Shown here one piece after another: positions 9,515-17,944 of a DNA stretch of 64,000 bases. The notes under the pieces were generated by a model. That model was not told the origin of the DNA. It did no database searches and saw only the letters and a list, made by a program, of their open reading frames with translations. The stretch is taken from assembly GCA_902769525.1 (NCBI GenBank), contig CACXPG010000003.1, forward strand, positions 1 through 64,000, read 5' to 3'. A program made the translations under genes and the position numbers. Positions within the stretch are counted from its first letter, which is position 1. Each line of letters opens with the position of its first letter. Source of the DNA: an uncultured Bacteroidia bacterium (GTDB taxonomy: Bacteria; Bacteroidota; Bacteroidia; Bacteroidales; UBA932).

Positions 9515-10785
9515 TAATTTGGAATCAGCATGCTGCCTGTAAAGGAAGAAAGCTTTTCTTCCGCATAAGGCTTGGTTACTGTAAACTGTTTCTTGTGAGA
9601 AGATGGAGCCTCGTACATGGCATCTACCATAATAGCCTCGCAGATAGACCTCAAACCCCTTGCGCCAAGATTGTACTTGACTGCCGTATCTACAATCAGG
9701 TCAAGCACTTCGTCCTCAAATTCAAGCTCTATGCCATCCATCTTGAACATCATCTTGTACTGCTTTATCAGGGCGTTTTTGGGACTAGTGAGAATGTCTC
9801 TTAGAGCCGTCTTGTCCAGAGGGTGCAGATAAGTGACCACAGGCAGTCTTCCGATAAGTTCCGGAATCAGGCCGTAGGAACGCAGATCCTGCGGAGCGAT
9901 GTATTTCAAAAGCTCTTTCTTGTCTATGTCCTTGGTGCGCTCCTGAACTCCATAGCCCACTACCTTGGTGTTCAGCCTCTGGGCTATCTTCTTGTCTATT
10001 CCCTCGAAGGCTCCGCCGCAGATAAACAGGATATTGGTGGTGTCCACCGCTATCATCTTCTGCTCCGGATGCTTGCGTCCACCCTGAGGCGGAACGTTCA
10101 CAATGTTGCCTTCCAGTATCTTGAGCATCGCCTGCTGAACTCCCTCTCCGCTCACGTCGCGGGTAATAGAAGGATTGTCGCTCTTTCTTGCAATCTTGTC
10201 TATCTCGTCGATGAATACAATTCCCATCTGGGCCTTTGCCACATCGTAGTCGGCATCCTGAAGAAGGCGGGTGAGAATGCTCTCCACGTCTTCTCCCACA
10301 TAGCCGGCCTCGGTGAGTACCGTAGCGTCAACGATGGCAAACGGAAGGTGCAGCATCTTGGCTATGGTGCGGGCCAGAAGAGTCTTGCCCGTTCCGGTAG
10401 GCCCCACCATCAGCACATTGGACTTCTCCAGTTCGAGTTCCTTTGTTCCCTCATCCTGGTGAAGGAGTCTCTTGTAGTGGTTGTAGACGGCAACGCTAAG
10501 GAACTTCTTGGCTTCCTCCTGACCTATTACATACTGGTCCAGATACTTGTGTATCTCTTTAGGAGACAGTAGCTTGAAATCTTCCTTTACCTGAGCGGCG
10601 AACTGCTTTGAGCCTTTGGCGGGCTGCATCTCGTGGAGATAGTTGTGGATATTCTCCACACAATCCGTGCAGATGCATCCGTTGTCCCTGCCGATAAGCA
10701 TGGCGCCTTCCTTCTCTCCCCTGCCGCAGATGATGCAGCGGGGAATCTTCCTCATAGTACCGCTCCCTTTCTTAGTCTCAACCAT
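9514..10785 (-). CDS. clpX: ClpX, ATP-dependent unfoldase of the Clp protease
   Basis: ClpX recognises and unfolds proteins and feeds them to ClpP. The N-terminal zinc-binding domain (C-x2-C near residues 15-18, then a second C-x2-C), Walker A GPTGTGKT, Walker B VFIDEIDK, the pore loop GYVGEDVE and sensor residues are all present. I choose the ATG at 10785 (423 aa) because it overlaps the clpP stop as TAATG; an 8-residue-longer start at 10809 would lie inside clpP. The clpP-clpX-pyrF genes form a tight minus-strand unit. Confidence 0.97.
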   Translation of the reverse strand: MVETKKGSGTMRKIPRCIICGRGEKEGAMLIGRDNGCICTDCVENIHNYLHEMQPAKGSKQFAAQVKEDFKLLSPKEIHKYLDQYVIGQEEAKKFLSVAVYNHYKRLLHQDEGTKELELEKSNVLMVGPTGTGKTLLARTIAKMLHLPFAIVDATVLTEAGYVGEDVESILTRLLQDADYDVAKAQMGIVFIDEIDKIARKSDNPSITRDVSGEGVQQAMLKILEGNIVNVPPQGGRKHPEQKMIAVDTTNILFICGGAFEGIDKKIAQRLNTKVVGYGVQERTKDIDKKELLKYIAPQDLRSYGLIPELIGRLPVVTYLHPLDKTALRDILTSPKNALIKQYKMMFKMDGIELEFEDEVLDLIVDTAVKYNLGARGLRSICEAIMVDAMYEAPSSHKKQFTVTKPYAEEKLSSFTGSMLIPN

Positions 10786-11462
10786 TACTTGCTCTTCTTG
10801 GCCTTGCAAAGAATCTCGTCAATCATTCCGTATTCCTTAGCCTCGGCTGATGTCATCCAGTAGTCTCTGTCGGCATCTTTCATTATCTGCTCCAGAGTCT
10901 TGCCGGTGTTTTCAGCAAGAGACTCGCAGAGCTCCTTCTTTGCCTTGATGATTTCCCTTGCCTGAATCTCTATGTCGGAAGCCTGTCCTTCAAATCCTCC
11001 AAGAGGCTGATGAATCATTATCCTTGAATGAGGCAGGGCTGAACGGCGTCCTTTCTCGCCTGCGGCAAGCAGGACGGCGGCCATCGAAGCGGCCATACCT
11101 GTACATATAGTGCAAACCTTAGGGTTCACCAGATTCATCGTGTCGTAGATGCCCCATCCGGAAGAAACGCTGCCGCCAGGAGAGTTGATGTAAAGCTGGA
11201 TATCTGCCTCAGGGTCTGCAGACTCGAGGTACAGCAGCTGGGCCTGGATAATGTTGGCCACATCGTCGTTGATAGGCACGCCCAGGAAAATGATTCTGTC
11301 CATCATCAGACGGGAGAACACATCCATAGTCGCTACATTGAGGTGTCTCTCCTCAATTATCGTAGGGTTAATGTAAGCGGCGCTCAGACCGGCATAGCCG
11401 TCAAGCTTAAGGGAACTGACGCCTTTTCTGTCCTGCGCGAATTTCTTAAAGTCTTTTGTCAT
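10785..11462 (-). CDS. clpP: ClpP, proteolytic subunit of the Clp protease
   Basis: This 225-aa serine peptidase forms the tetradecameric chamber that degrades ClpX-delivered substrates. The active-site serine lies in [14 protein letters not shown], the histidine in MIHQPLGG and the aspartate in DRDYWM. The N-terminus is about 30 residues longer than in E. coli, as is usual in Bacteroidota. Trigger factor lies 69 nt upstream in the same direction, giving the conserved order tig-clpP-clpX. Confidence 0.97.
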   Translation of the reverse strand: MTKDFKKFAQDRKGVSSLKLDGYAGLSAAYINPTIIEERHLNVATMDVFSRLMMDRIIFLGVPINDDVANIIQAQLLYLESADPEADIQLYINSPGGSVSSGWGIYDTMNLVNPKVCTICTGMAASMAAVLLAAGEKGRRSALPHSRIMIHQPLGGFEGQASDIEIQAREIIKAKKELCESLAENTGKTLEQIMKDADRDYWMTSAEAKEYGMIDEILCKAKKSK

Positions 11463-11531
11463 GTCCTTTTGATTTTTGTTTACAACTATATGTACCCGTC
11501 AGACGGCAAAATCTTGCACTTCAAAGTCAAA

Positions 11532-12989
11532 CTATTCTTCTTTCTTTGCCTTTGGAGCTCTCTTCTTTGCTGGCTTTTCTGCCTTAGGCTCCTCTGCAGC
11601 GTCCTGCTTTTCAGCCTTTTTGGCTGTCTTCTTTGCAGGGGCTTTCTTTGCCGGCTTCTCGGCTGCCACTCCATTGAGGCTTGCAAACTGGTCGCGGGTC
11701 ACTTCCTTGACATCTGCAGAAATAACACCCTTTACATACTCGAGAACCTTGTCTTCCTCGCACTTTTCATAGAGGCGGCCTATCTCTTTCTGGTCGTTGA
11801 GCATCTTCTCTGCATACTGGTTGAGCATGTCTTCCGGAACATTAGGAATACCGTACATCGCAAACTGTCTTGCGGTTGTCTCCTTGGCCATCTTCATAAG
11901 GTCTTCCCTTTCTATCTTCATCTTCTGGTCTTCGAAAACCTTGCGGGAAATCATCTGCCAGCGGTAATCCTGGAGGAAGAGAGGGAACTCCTTCTCTATC
12001 TGCTCCATAGTGAACTTGCCCTCGTTGACTCTGAAAAGCCACTTCTTGAGGAATTCTTCAGGAAGGGTGATGTCTGCCTTCTTCACAACGTAATCAATGA
12101 CATCGCGACGGAAGCGCCAGTCACTCTCCTGAGTGTACTCGCTCTTGAGCCTCTCTTCCAGAGCCTTGTCAAACTCCTTCTCGCTCTTTACGGCGTCCTT
12201 GCCGAAAGCGCGGTCAAACAGAATCTGGTCTACCTTTGCCGGGACAAATGTCTCTACCTTGTTAATGGTGAGCTTGTAAACAGGATTTGAAGCGTCAAAC
12301 TCCTCCTTCTTGATTCTCAGAAGGGAAGCCCTGTCGGTCTCGTTAGGGAAGCACTTTACCACATCGATATCGAAGCTGTCGCCAGCCTTCTTTCCGATGA
12401 ACTGCTTCTTGTTCTTGTCGTCGATGCTCTTGAGGGTGATGAATGTCTTCTCGACTTTCTTGTCGCCTTGCTCCAGGTTTACTTCCAGGAAGTCCTCCTC
12501 AGCGGCCTTATCGGTTTCCTCGAGGGAACCGAACTGGCGGAGCATATCATCCTTGTACTTTGCAAGAGCGTCTTTCTCGACTTTGAGGTCATAGTAGGCA
12601 ACCTTGTCGCTCTTGTCCAGAGAAACCTTGACTTCCGGACGTACGGCCATATCGTACAGGAACTCGAACTTCTCGTCCTTCTCGATGTCTATCTGCTTCT
12701 GGAGCTCCTCGTTAGGAATCGGCTCGCCTATCAGATCCAGGTTGTTCTCCTTGATATGGTTGTTGATTCCTTCAGTGATCAGATCGTTAACAGCCTCGTT
12801 CATCGCTGATGGTCCATAGAGCTTCTCGATAAGTCCCATAGGAGCCATTCCCTTACGGAATCCTCTGATTTCAGCCTTCTTGCGATACTCTTTCAGCTGC
12901 TTTTCCTTCTTCTCGTTTGCTTCTTTCTTTTCAATTTCCACCGTTACCAGGTAGGTCAGCGGTTGGGTTTCTTTCTTTGTTACTTTCAT
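11532..12989 (-). CDS. tig: trigger factor, ribosome-associated chaperone
   Basis: This 485-aa protein has the N-terminal ribosome-binding domain with the signature GFRKGMAP (about residues 39-46), a degenerate middle domain and a long helical C-terminal chaperone domain. After about residue 430 it ends in a low-complexity tail rich in Lys, Ala and Pro (repeats like KPAKK), which relatives outside Bacteroidota lack. It binds nascent chains at the ribosome exit. A promoter with a good -33/-7 pair lies about 95 nt upstream. The gene heads the tig-clpP-clpX-pyrF group. Confidence 0.95.
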   Translation of the reverse strand: MKVTKKETQPLTYLVTVEIEKKEANEKKEKQLKEYRKKAEIRGFRKGMAPMGLIEKLYGPSAMNEAVNDLITEGINNHIKENNLDLIGEPIPNEELQKQIDIEKDEKFEFLYDMAVRPEVKVSLDKSDKVAYYDLKVEKDALAKYKDDMLRQFGSLEETDKAAEEDFLEVNLEQGDKKVEKTFITLKSIDDKNKKQFIGKKAGDSFDIDVVKCFPNETDRASLLRIKKEEFDASNPVYKLTINKVETFVPAKVDQILFDRAFGKDAVKSEKEFDKALEERLKSEYTQESDWRFRRDVIDYVVKKADITLPEEFLKKWLFRVNEGKFTMEQIEKEFPLFLQDYRWQMISRKVFEDQKMKIEREDLMKMAKETTARQFAMYGIPNVPEDMLNQYAEKMLNDQKEIGRLYEKCEEDKVLEYVKGVISADVKEVTRDQFASLNGVAAEKPAKKAPAKKTAKKAEKQDAAEEPKAEKPAKKRAPKAKKEE

Positions 12990-13083
12990 ATTCTCTATTA
13001 ATTATTTCTAATTCAGCCAATAAATATGCGCCGAAAATGCCCCCTGCCAGACAGGAGACAAAACGTCACCGCATATAGGGCGG

Positions 13084-13091
13084 CAAATTTA
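13084..13091 (-). promoter_or_regulatory. Bacteroidota -7 box of the trigger factor gene
   Basis: On the minus strand the box reads TAAATTTG, an exact TAnnTTTG. A TTG triplet lies 20 nt upstream (13114-13112), the usual -33 spacing. The leader to the tig start is about 90 nt. Confidence 0.7.
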
Positions 13092-13127
13092 ATCAAAATC
13101 CTCTTGAAAATCAATAAAAATGCGTTT

Positions 13128-14111
13128 TCAGTTTTTCCTGAAAAGTATCGCGATAATGACAGGAATGCCCAGAAGAGCCGCCACCGTGTTTATCGGGATG
13201 ACCGAGCCTGTGCCCGGAAGTTCGGCCACCATATCGGCGAAAACCGTCAGCACCGCTCCCATAAGAGCGGAGGCAGGCATCAGAACCCTGTGGTCCGCAT
13301 TCCTGAAAACGAACCTCGCGATATGAGGCACAGCTATCCCCAGAAAGCCGATTGGCCCGCAGAAAGCCGTAACCGCACCAGACAGCAGGGTTGTGGAAAT
13401 CAGGATTCTTGTCCTGATGCGCTTAACGTTCAGCCCTATGGATGAAGCATAGTCTTCTCCCGGGAGCAAGGCGTTCAGATCCTTGATGTTCCACACTGCC
13501 AGAGCCAGGCCCAGAAAAGCCAGTACGCACAGCACCGTTATCTGGATGCCGTCCAAAGCAGCAAAACTGCCCATTGTCCACAGCACGTATGCCTTCAGCG
13601 AATGGGCGTTGGAAGCATATTGCAGCAGATTTACCAGGGCGCTGGCTATGAAGCCTATCATAACTCCGAATATCAGAAGCGTGAGGCTTCCCTTCACCCT
13701 ACCCGACACATAAAGCAGAAGCAGAGTTACCAGCAATGCTCCGGCCAAAGCCGCACCGGCACTTCCGAGCGAGTTTACAATCAGACTCCTAGAAGCCCCG
13801 AACAGAGATGTCCCCATCACATACAGCGCAACTCCAAGCCCCGCGCCGCTGCTGACTCCAAGTATGTAAGGGTCCGCCAGAGGATTGCGGAAAAGTGTCT
13901 GCATCTGCAGGCCGCACACCGCAAGGCAGGCTCCGCATACAAGAGCCACGAAAGCCTTCGGCAGGCGGAAAGACAGCAGTATGTCCCGCCCAAGCTCTGT
14001 GCGGAAGAGGTCTTTTGCGCCGATCCCGGACGAGCCTAAAAGCAAATCCCCCGCAAACACGATAGAGAGCAGTATCGCACAGACAATGAAATATGTTGTA
14101 TTCTTTTTCAA
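13128..14111 (-). CDS. FecCD-type iron/siderophore (or cobalamin) ABC permease
   Basis: This 327-aa inner-membrane protein has about nine or ten hydrophobic helices and family motifs such as ACLAVCGLQMQTLFRNPLADP, GVSSGAGLGV and FLGIAVPHIARF. It belongs to the BtuC/FecCD permease family, which imports iron chelates or B12 together with an ATPase and a binding protein. Neither partner is encoded next to it here. It may work with subunits encoded elsewhere. Confidence 0.9.
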   Translation of the reverse strand: MKKNTTYFIVCAILLSIVFAGDLLLGSSGIGAKDLFRTELGRDILLSFRLPKAFVALVCGACLAVCGLQMQTLFRNPLADPYILGVSSGAGLGVALYVMGTSLFGASRSLIVNSLGSAGAALAGALLVTLLLLYVSGRVKGSLTLLIFGVMIGFIASALVNLLQYASNAHSLKAYVLWTMGSFAALDGIQITVLCVLAFLGLALAVWNIKDLNALLPGEDYASSIGLNVKRIRTRILISTTLLSGAVTAFCGPIGFLGIAVPHIARFVFRNADHRVLMPASALMGAVLTVFADMVAELPGTGSVIPINTVAALLGIPVIIAILFRKN

Positions 14112-14151
14112 AATTCAGCAGCTCACAAAAACAAAAATAAGCACTATTTGC

Positions 14152-14159
14152 TACTTTTG
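14152..14159 (+). promoter_or_regulatory. -7 box upstream of tpiA
   Basis: The box reads TACTTTTG, an exact TAnnTTTG match. It would give a leader of about 100 nt before the tpiA start at 14270. No convincing -33 element is visible. Confidence 0.55.
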
Positions 14160-14174
14160 CAACGCAGATTCCGT

Positions 14175-14267
14175 ATGAATCCCGCCCAAGTCATCCAGAC
14201 CGAAGCAACCATACGGAGCAGAGGCTTAAGATCAGCCAGATATTGGAATAATCAATTAATACAGTAG
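14175..14267 (+). CDS. possible 30-aa upstream ORF in the tpiA leader
   Basis: A frame for 30 residues (MNPAQVIQTE to NNQLIQ) fills most of the tpiA leader and stops 2 nt before the tpiA ATG. It is not in frame with tpiA. It could be a coupled leader peptide or chance; no conservation can be checked here. Confidence 0.2.
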   Translation: MNPAQVIQTEATIRSRGLRSARYWNNQLIQ

Positions 14268-14269
14268 AT

Positions 14270-15094
14270 ATGAGACAGAAAATCGTAGCCGGAAACTGGA
14301 AGATGAACACCACAGTTGCCGAAGGAATTGAACTTGTAAACCAGATTGTTGGAAAGATTGAGGAAGTGCCTCAGGACGTGAAACTCATCGTGAACACTCC
14401 TTTCACCCATCTCTTCCCGGTAAGCAAGATCATCGGCGATATCAAGTGCCCGTTCTGCCGCGCAAAGATCGCCCTCGGAGCACAGAACTGCGCAGACAAG
14501 GAAAAAGGCGCCTACACCGGAGAAGTATCCGCCAAGATGCTCGCATCCGTAGGCAAGGCCGTCGGAACCGTAGCCGGCGCCCCTGAGGGAGCTGTCGGAG
14601 CACCTGTTGAGTATGTAATCCTCGGCCATTCAGAAAGAAGAGGCTACTACGGAGAAACCAACGCCATCCTCCTGGAGAAAATCAAGCTCGCCCTTGCAGA
14701 AGGCCTGAAGGTCATCTATTGCGTAGGAGAAGCCCTGGAAGAAAGAAAGGCCGGCAAGCACTTTGAAGTTGTCGGAAACGAAATCAAGGAAGTCCTGTTC
14801 AACCTCAGCGATGAACAGATGAAGAATGTGGTTGTAGCCTACGAGCCTATCTGGGCCATCGGAACCGGCGAAACTGCCACCAAGGAGCAGGCTCAGGAAA
14901 TCCACGAGTTCATCCGCAAGACCCTCAGCGAGAAGTTCGGCGCCCTTGCAGAAGAAACTTCCATCCTCTACGGCGGAAGCTGCAAGCCATCCAACGCCAA
15001 GGAGCTTTTCAGCCAGAAAGACATTGACGGCGGCCTGATCGGCGGAGCATCCCTCAAGGCAGACGATTTCATCGCCATCGCCAAGAGCTACTAA
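14270..15094 (+). CDS. tpiA: triosephosphate isomerase with two unusual insertions
   Basis: The enzyme interconverts dihydroxyacetone phosphate and glyceraldehyde 3-phosphate. All catalytic elements are present: N/K in AGNWKMN, His in ILGHSERR, Glu in AYEPIWAIGTG and the phosphate-binding GGS and GLIGGASL. The protein has 274 residues, against about 250 in most relatives. The excess is in two places: around residues 56-66 (GDIKCPFCRAKI, with a Cys-x2-Cys pair) and around 96-112 (a Gly/Ala/Val-rich stretch before VEYVILGH). Both lie away from the active-site residues. A strong terminator follows. Confidence 0.95.
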   Translation: MRQKIVAGNWKMNTTVAEGIELVNQIVGKIEEVPQDVKLIVNTPFTHLFPVSKIIGDIKCPFCRAKIALGAQNCADKEKGAYTGEVSAKMLASVGKAVGTVAGAPEGAVGAPVEYVILGHSERRGYYGETNAILLEKIKLALAEGLKVIYCVGEALEERKAGKHFEVVGNEIKEVLFNLSDEQMKNVVVAYEPIWAIGTGETATKEQAQEIHEFIRKTLSEKFGALAEETSILYGGSCKPSNAKELFSQKDIDGGLIGGASLKADDFIAIAKSY

Positions 15095-15130
15095 CCGTGC
15101 CCAGCACATCGCTGAACTTCAATAGTTTAC

Positions 15131-15168
15131 AAAATTACCTGTATGCAAAAACGCATACAGGTAATTTT
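15131..15168. terminator. strong bidirectional terminator after tpiA
   Basis: A perfect 16-bp stem (15131-15146 with 15153-15168) closes a loop AAAAAC. The stem begins with AAAA and ends with TTTT, so it can stop transcription from both sides, between tpiA (plus) and the lipoprotein gene (minus). Confidence 0.85.
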
Positions 15169-15206
15169 ATATTCAACTATCTTTCAAGCAAATAGCGGTC
15201 ACGCTA

Positions 15207-15695
15207 TTAATTTGACGATTCCTTCTTAAGTTTCAGGGTGCCGTCAACTTGGTATGTGCCTTCCACGAAAATGCTTTTCTCTGCCGGTTCCACTTCCACA
15301 GGAGCGATTTTCACGGAATCATTGACAAACTGAGGACTCTGCTCCGGGTTGTCAGACGAGCGGTAAACCACATACACCTCGTCTTTTTCAAAACTGTAGT
15401 ACATTTCCTTATCCACCGTCAGCACTCCGTTCGTATCTGTCTTTTCAGCAATCATTTCCGTATTGTCAGAGTCTGTCGATTCGTGCGTCCTGATTCTCAA
15501 AGTGGCATTCTTGACAGGATTGCCCTCACTGTCCTGAACATTGACTCTTAGCTTGAACACCGTGTGCGGCGCCCCGTACTCGCATATTACTTCTCCATTA
15601 TCACCGCCTCTGTTGCAGGTGCAGGACGACAGCCCGAGGACTGAGATGACACTGGCCAGCAGATACTTCCAAAATGCCTTGATTCTCTTTGCCAT
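15207..15695 (-). CDS. small lipoprotein of the radical SAM/lipoprotein cluster (first of three)
   Basis: This 162-aa protein has a lipoprotein signal (lipobox GLSSC, cysteine at about residue 25). After the cysteine comes a CxYGAPHT-like stretch, then a domain resembling carboxypeptidase-regulatory or Ig-like folds (NVQDSEGNPVKNATLRI), then a VYYRSSDNPEQS/VNDSVKI segment and a C-terminal TLKLKKE. Two other cluster lipoproteins share this plan. I connect it to the rSAM/lipoprotein pair described for Bacteroidales (TIGRFAM families for a radical SAM enzyme with a putative lipoprotein); this is from memory. It has its own promoter with an inverted repeat. Confidence 0.75.
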   Translation of the reverse strand: MAKRIKAFWKYLLASVISVLGLSSCTCNRGGDNGEVICEYGAPHTVFKLRVNVQDSEGNPVKNATLRIRTHESTDSDNTEMIAEKTDTNGVLTVDKEMYYSFEKDEVYVVYRSSDNPEQSPQFVNDSVKIAPVEVEPAEKSIFVEGTYQVDGTLKLKKESSN

Positions 15696-15705
15696 AACTA
15701 ATAAG

Positions 15706-15746
15706 ATTTGCGTCAGCGATTGAACATTCCATCACTGACGCAAATT
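15706..15746 (-). promoter_or_regulatory. promoter with long inverted repeat before lipoprotein gene
   Basis: On the minus strand a -7 box TAAATTTG is followed by two arms, ATTTGCGTCAG and CTGACGCAAAT, extended by GAT/ATC with one G-T wobble (about 15 bp). The arms start inside the -7 box, so the repeat may be a protein operator, or a hairpin at the 5' end of the mRNA. Confidence 0.6.
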
Positions 15747-15779
15747 TATAAAAATCCCTTTTTAAAACAATAATAACAG

Positions 15780-16283
15780 TTATTCAGAATTCTTTGGTTT
15801 TTTCTTGAGTTTAAGAGTTCCTTCCAGCTTATACTTTCCCCAGTACCAGCCTTCAGCATCTTCAAGTTTTACAGGAGTGATTCTAATTGAATCATCTGAA
15901 TACTTGCCTTCCTGGGAAGGATTATCTTTCGCATAATAAACAAAAAATGTTTCTGTTAATAATGGCCCCCTCGGGGCTCTAGTCATAATAGTGTCAATGT
16001 TTCCCGAAACATCAGAATTCTTTTTCAACAGAAAGCTGTAACCGGGTGAGCCATAATTGTAAGCATAGTGCCAACCTTCTGTTTCCAGCCTGACTCTGAT
16101 TCTTATGTCATTCAGTGGAGACCCATTATTGTCAACTATTTTGGCCTTTATATCAAGACTGCCATATGGAGTCCCATACATAGCCTTAATAGATTCCTCT
16201 TCTTTTGAACAAGATGAAAAACCAATCAAGGTAATCAAGCCTGCTAAAAAAATCTTGAGAAAATGCCTTGCTTTTGTTGCCAT
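15780..16283 (-). CDS. small lipoprotein of the radical SAM/lipoprotein cluster (second of three)
   Basis: I start at the ATG at 16283 (167 aa) because it begins a normal lipoprotein signal (MATKARHFLK, lipobox GFSSC); an upstream extension would run through the homopolymer tract. It shares with its two siblings the motif YGTPYGSL after the cysteine, KIVDNNGSPL, YYAKDNPSQEGKYSDDSI and a C-terminal GTLKLKKK. It should be exported and attached to the inner or outer membrane. It lies 59 nt downstream of the radical SAM gene, with a C9/A10 tract and a promoter-like box between them. Confidence 0.75.
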   Translation of the reverse strand: MATKARHFLKIFLAGLITLIGFSSCSKEEESIKAMYGTPYGSLDIKAKIVDNNGSPLNDIRIRVRLETEGWHYAYNYGSPGYSFLLKKNSDVSGNIDTIMTRAPRGPLLTETFFVYYAKDNPSQEGKYSDDSIRITPVKLEDAEGWYWGKYKLEGTLKLKKKPKNSE

Positions 16284-16323
16284 AACAATACTCTCTTTGT
16301 CTTCAAAGGCAAAGATATAAATT

Positions 16324-16342
16324 CCCCCCCCCAAAAAAAAAA
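16324..16342 (-). repeat. C9/A10 homopolymer junction upstream of a lipoprotein promoter
   Basis: The plus strand reads nine C and then ten A, directly after the radical SAM stop codon. On the minus strand this is T10-G9, followed six bases later by TATCTTTG (a TAnnTTTG box) and then the lipoprotein start at 16283. Changes in tract length would alter the spacing of upstream promoter elements. Confidence 0.6.
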
Positions 16343-17428
16343 TTATTTCAGGCGGTCGAGGTGGCAGAACTGGAGACTGCCGTCGGAGTTTCTCAGATGC
16401 ATTCCGCCGCCTTCGCAGTAGCGGAAGAACTTGCAGGAGCCGCACTGGCCGGTTTTCATCCAGGATCTGTCACGATAAACCTGGAAGCGGTTGTTCCACA
16501 CTTCCATAAAGTCGTCCTTGTATATGTTGCCCTGGTTGTAGTCCGCCCTGATGCTCACGCAGGCGGAGATGGAGCCGTCATTGAGCACTGAGCCCACATT
16601 CACTCCGGCGTGGCAGCGGAACAGATGGCCCCTCACCTTTCCCTCCAGAGGCCCCAAGAAGCCCTCGCAGGCATAGTCGCACTTTATACGGCCTTCCTTA
16701 CGGGTATCTTCTATGAATTTCATCACGCCCCGGAAACGCTCGTTATCCAGCTGCATCATAGGATCGTACTTGCCCCTTCCGGACGGGAACACGGTGAACA
16801 CTCTCCACCGCTTCAGCCCCATCGAGATAAGCATCTCCTTTATCTGGTTGAGCTCGTTGTAGTTTCTCTGATTTACGCAGGTTACTACGTCAAAGGCCAG
16901 GTCATCTCCGGCCGCTATAGCCAGCTTTATGGCTCCTATGGCTTTCTCGTAGCTGCCTTCACGGCCTCTCATCCAGTCGTGAGACTCCTTCAGCCCGTCC
17001 AGGCTCACGGTCATTGAATGCAGTCCGGATGCCATCAGCCTTCGAAACCTCTCAGGTGTCATAGCAAAGCCGTTGGTCACCATCCCCCACGGGAAACCTT
17101 TCTGGATTATCTTCCTTCCGCATTCCTCCAGGTCTTTGCGCATCAGCGGCTCTCCTCCGGTCAGTATCACCAGGATATGCCCCGGGTCATCCCCTACCTT
17201 CTGGCAATAAGCCTTTACGGAATCCAGCGCCTTGAGAAAGTCTTCCACCTTCATCGACATTGCAGACGGCAAGACCTTGCAGTCGCTCCCGCAGTGCCTG
17301 CACGCAAGGTTGCAGGAAAGCGTACACTCCCAGAAGAGCTGCTTGAGCTTATGTTCCTTGATGTCTATGTGCCTGATTTTCCGCTCGGCCTCGCAGGCCA
17401 GCCAGGTCTTGAATGGCAGTCCTTTCAT
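16343..17428 (-). CDS. radical SAM/SPASM enzyme of the lipoprotein cluster
   Basis: This 361-aa protein carries the radical SAM [4Fe-4S] motif C39-x3-C43-x2-C46 (CNLACRHC), the SAM-binding GGEP (LTGGEPLMRK), a TIM-barrel core and a C-terminal SPASM-like cysteine region (CHAGVN, ISACVSI, CGSCKFFRYCEGG). Such enzymes modify peptides or proteins, or mature other enzymes. Its start overlaps the stop of the upstream lipoprotein gene by 4 nt, so the two are translated together. The neighbouring lipoproteins are natural substrate candidates, but they are exported and the enzyme is cytoplasmic, so any modification would have to precede export. Substrate unknown. Confidence 0.88.
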   Translation of the reverse strand: MKGLPFKTWLACEAERKIRHIDIKEHKLKQLFWECTLSCNLACRHCGSDCKVLPSAMSMKVEDFLKALDSVKAYCQKVGDDPGHILVILTGGEPLMRKDLEECGRKIIQKGFPWGMVTNGFAMTPERFRRLMASGLHSMTVSLDGLKESHDWMRGREGSYEKAIGAIKLAIAAGDDLAFDVVTCVNQRNYNELNQIKEMLISMGLKRWRVFTVFPSGRGKYDPMMQLDNERFRGVMKFIEDTRKEGRIKCDYACEGFLGPLEGKVRGHLFRCHAGVNVGSVLNDGSISACVSIRADYNQGNIYKDDFMEVWNNRFQVYRDRSWMKTGQCGSCKFFRYCEGGGMHLRNSDGSLQFCHLDRLK

Positions 17429-17868
17429 TTCTTTCCGCTATCCCTTAGTTTCAGACTGATGTCGATTCCCAACTCTCCGTGAAACCATTTGCCGTCGCCT
17501 TCTCTTAAAGTATCGGCTTTTACCTTAATGGAATCGTCCAGGAACTTCCCTTCATGTTGCGGGTTATCCTTTTTGTAATAAACCACATTGGCACCGGAAA
17601 AATCCTCCAGTTCATAAGATAAGTACAGAAAAGTTGAAACTGTACCGTCAGCCTCAGTTTCCAGATCGCTAAGGACATAGTTATCCTTCAAGTTCTTGAT
17701 GACCAGTCTTGTGTCTCCGACAGGATTGCCTGCCTGGTCCACAACCTTTGCATTCACCTTAAGACTGGCATGCGGAACGCCATACTCCACCTTAGGGGCA
17801 CATCCGGAAAAACCCATAAGCGCAAGCACTCCCACCAGTATTTTCCTGAAAATGGATTTCATACTCAT
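17425..17868 (-). CDS. small lipoprotein of the radical SAM/lipoprotein cluster (third, coupled to enzyme)
   Basis: Starting at 17868 (MSMKSIFRKI) gives 147 aa with a lipobox GFSGC; an ATG at 17862 is equally possible. Shared family features are YGVPHASLKV after the cysteine, KVVDQAGNPV, VVYYKKDNPQHEGKFLDDSIKV and SLKLRD at the end. It is first in the transcript, with a TATATTTG box 14 nt upstream of the start, and overlaps the radical SAM gene by 4 nt. This makes it the best partner candidate for the enzyme. Confidence 0.78.
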   Translation of the reverse strand: MSMKSIFRKILVGVLALMGFSGCAPKVEYGVPHASLKVNAKVVDQAGNPVGDTRLVIKNLKDNYVLSDLETEADGTVSTFLYLSYELEDFSGANVVYYKKDNPQHEGKFLDDSIKVKADTLREGDGKWFHGELGIDISLKLRDSGKK

Positions 17869-17882
17869 TTTTTTATCATTGA

Positions 17883-17890
17883 CAAATATA
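17883..17890 (-). promoter_or_regulatory. -7 box of the lipoprotein/radical SAM operon
   Basis: On the minus strand it reads TATATTTG. A second copy-like ATATTTG lies just upstream. The start codon follows 14 nt later. Confidence 0.6.
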
Positions 17891-17944
17891 ACAAATATAT
17901 ATCCAAGCAACTTGCAACTACCTTGCAAATTGTCAGAAAAATAA

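Noticed and set aside
16283-16445. Longer start of the second cluster lipoprotein at 16445
   Set aside because: It would overlap the end of the radical SAM gene and read through the C9/A10 tract; the ATG at 16283 gives a proper lipobox.
16500-16525. Third copy of the tiny-ORF repeat (CCATAAAGTC with a similar following sequence)
   Set aside because: The match is short and lies within the radical SAM coding region (KDDFMEVW), so it is chance similarity.
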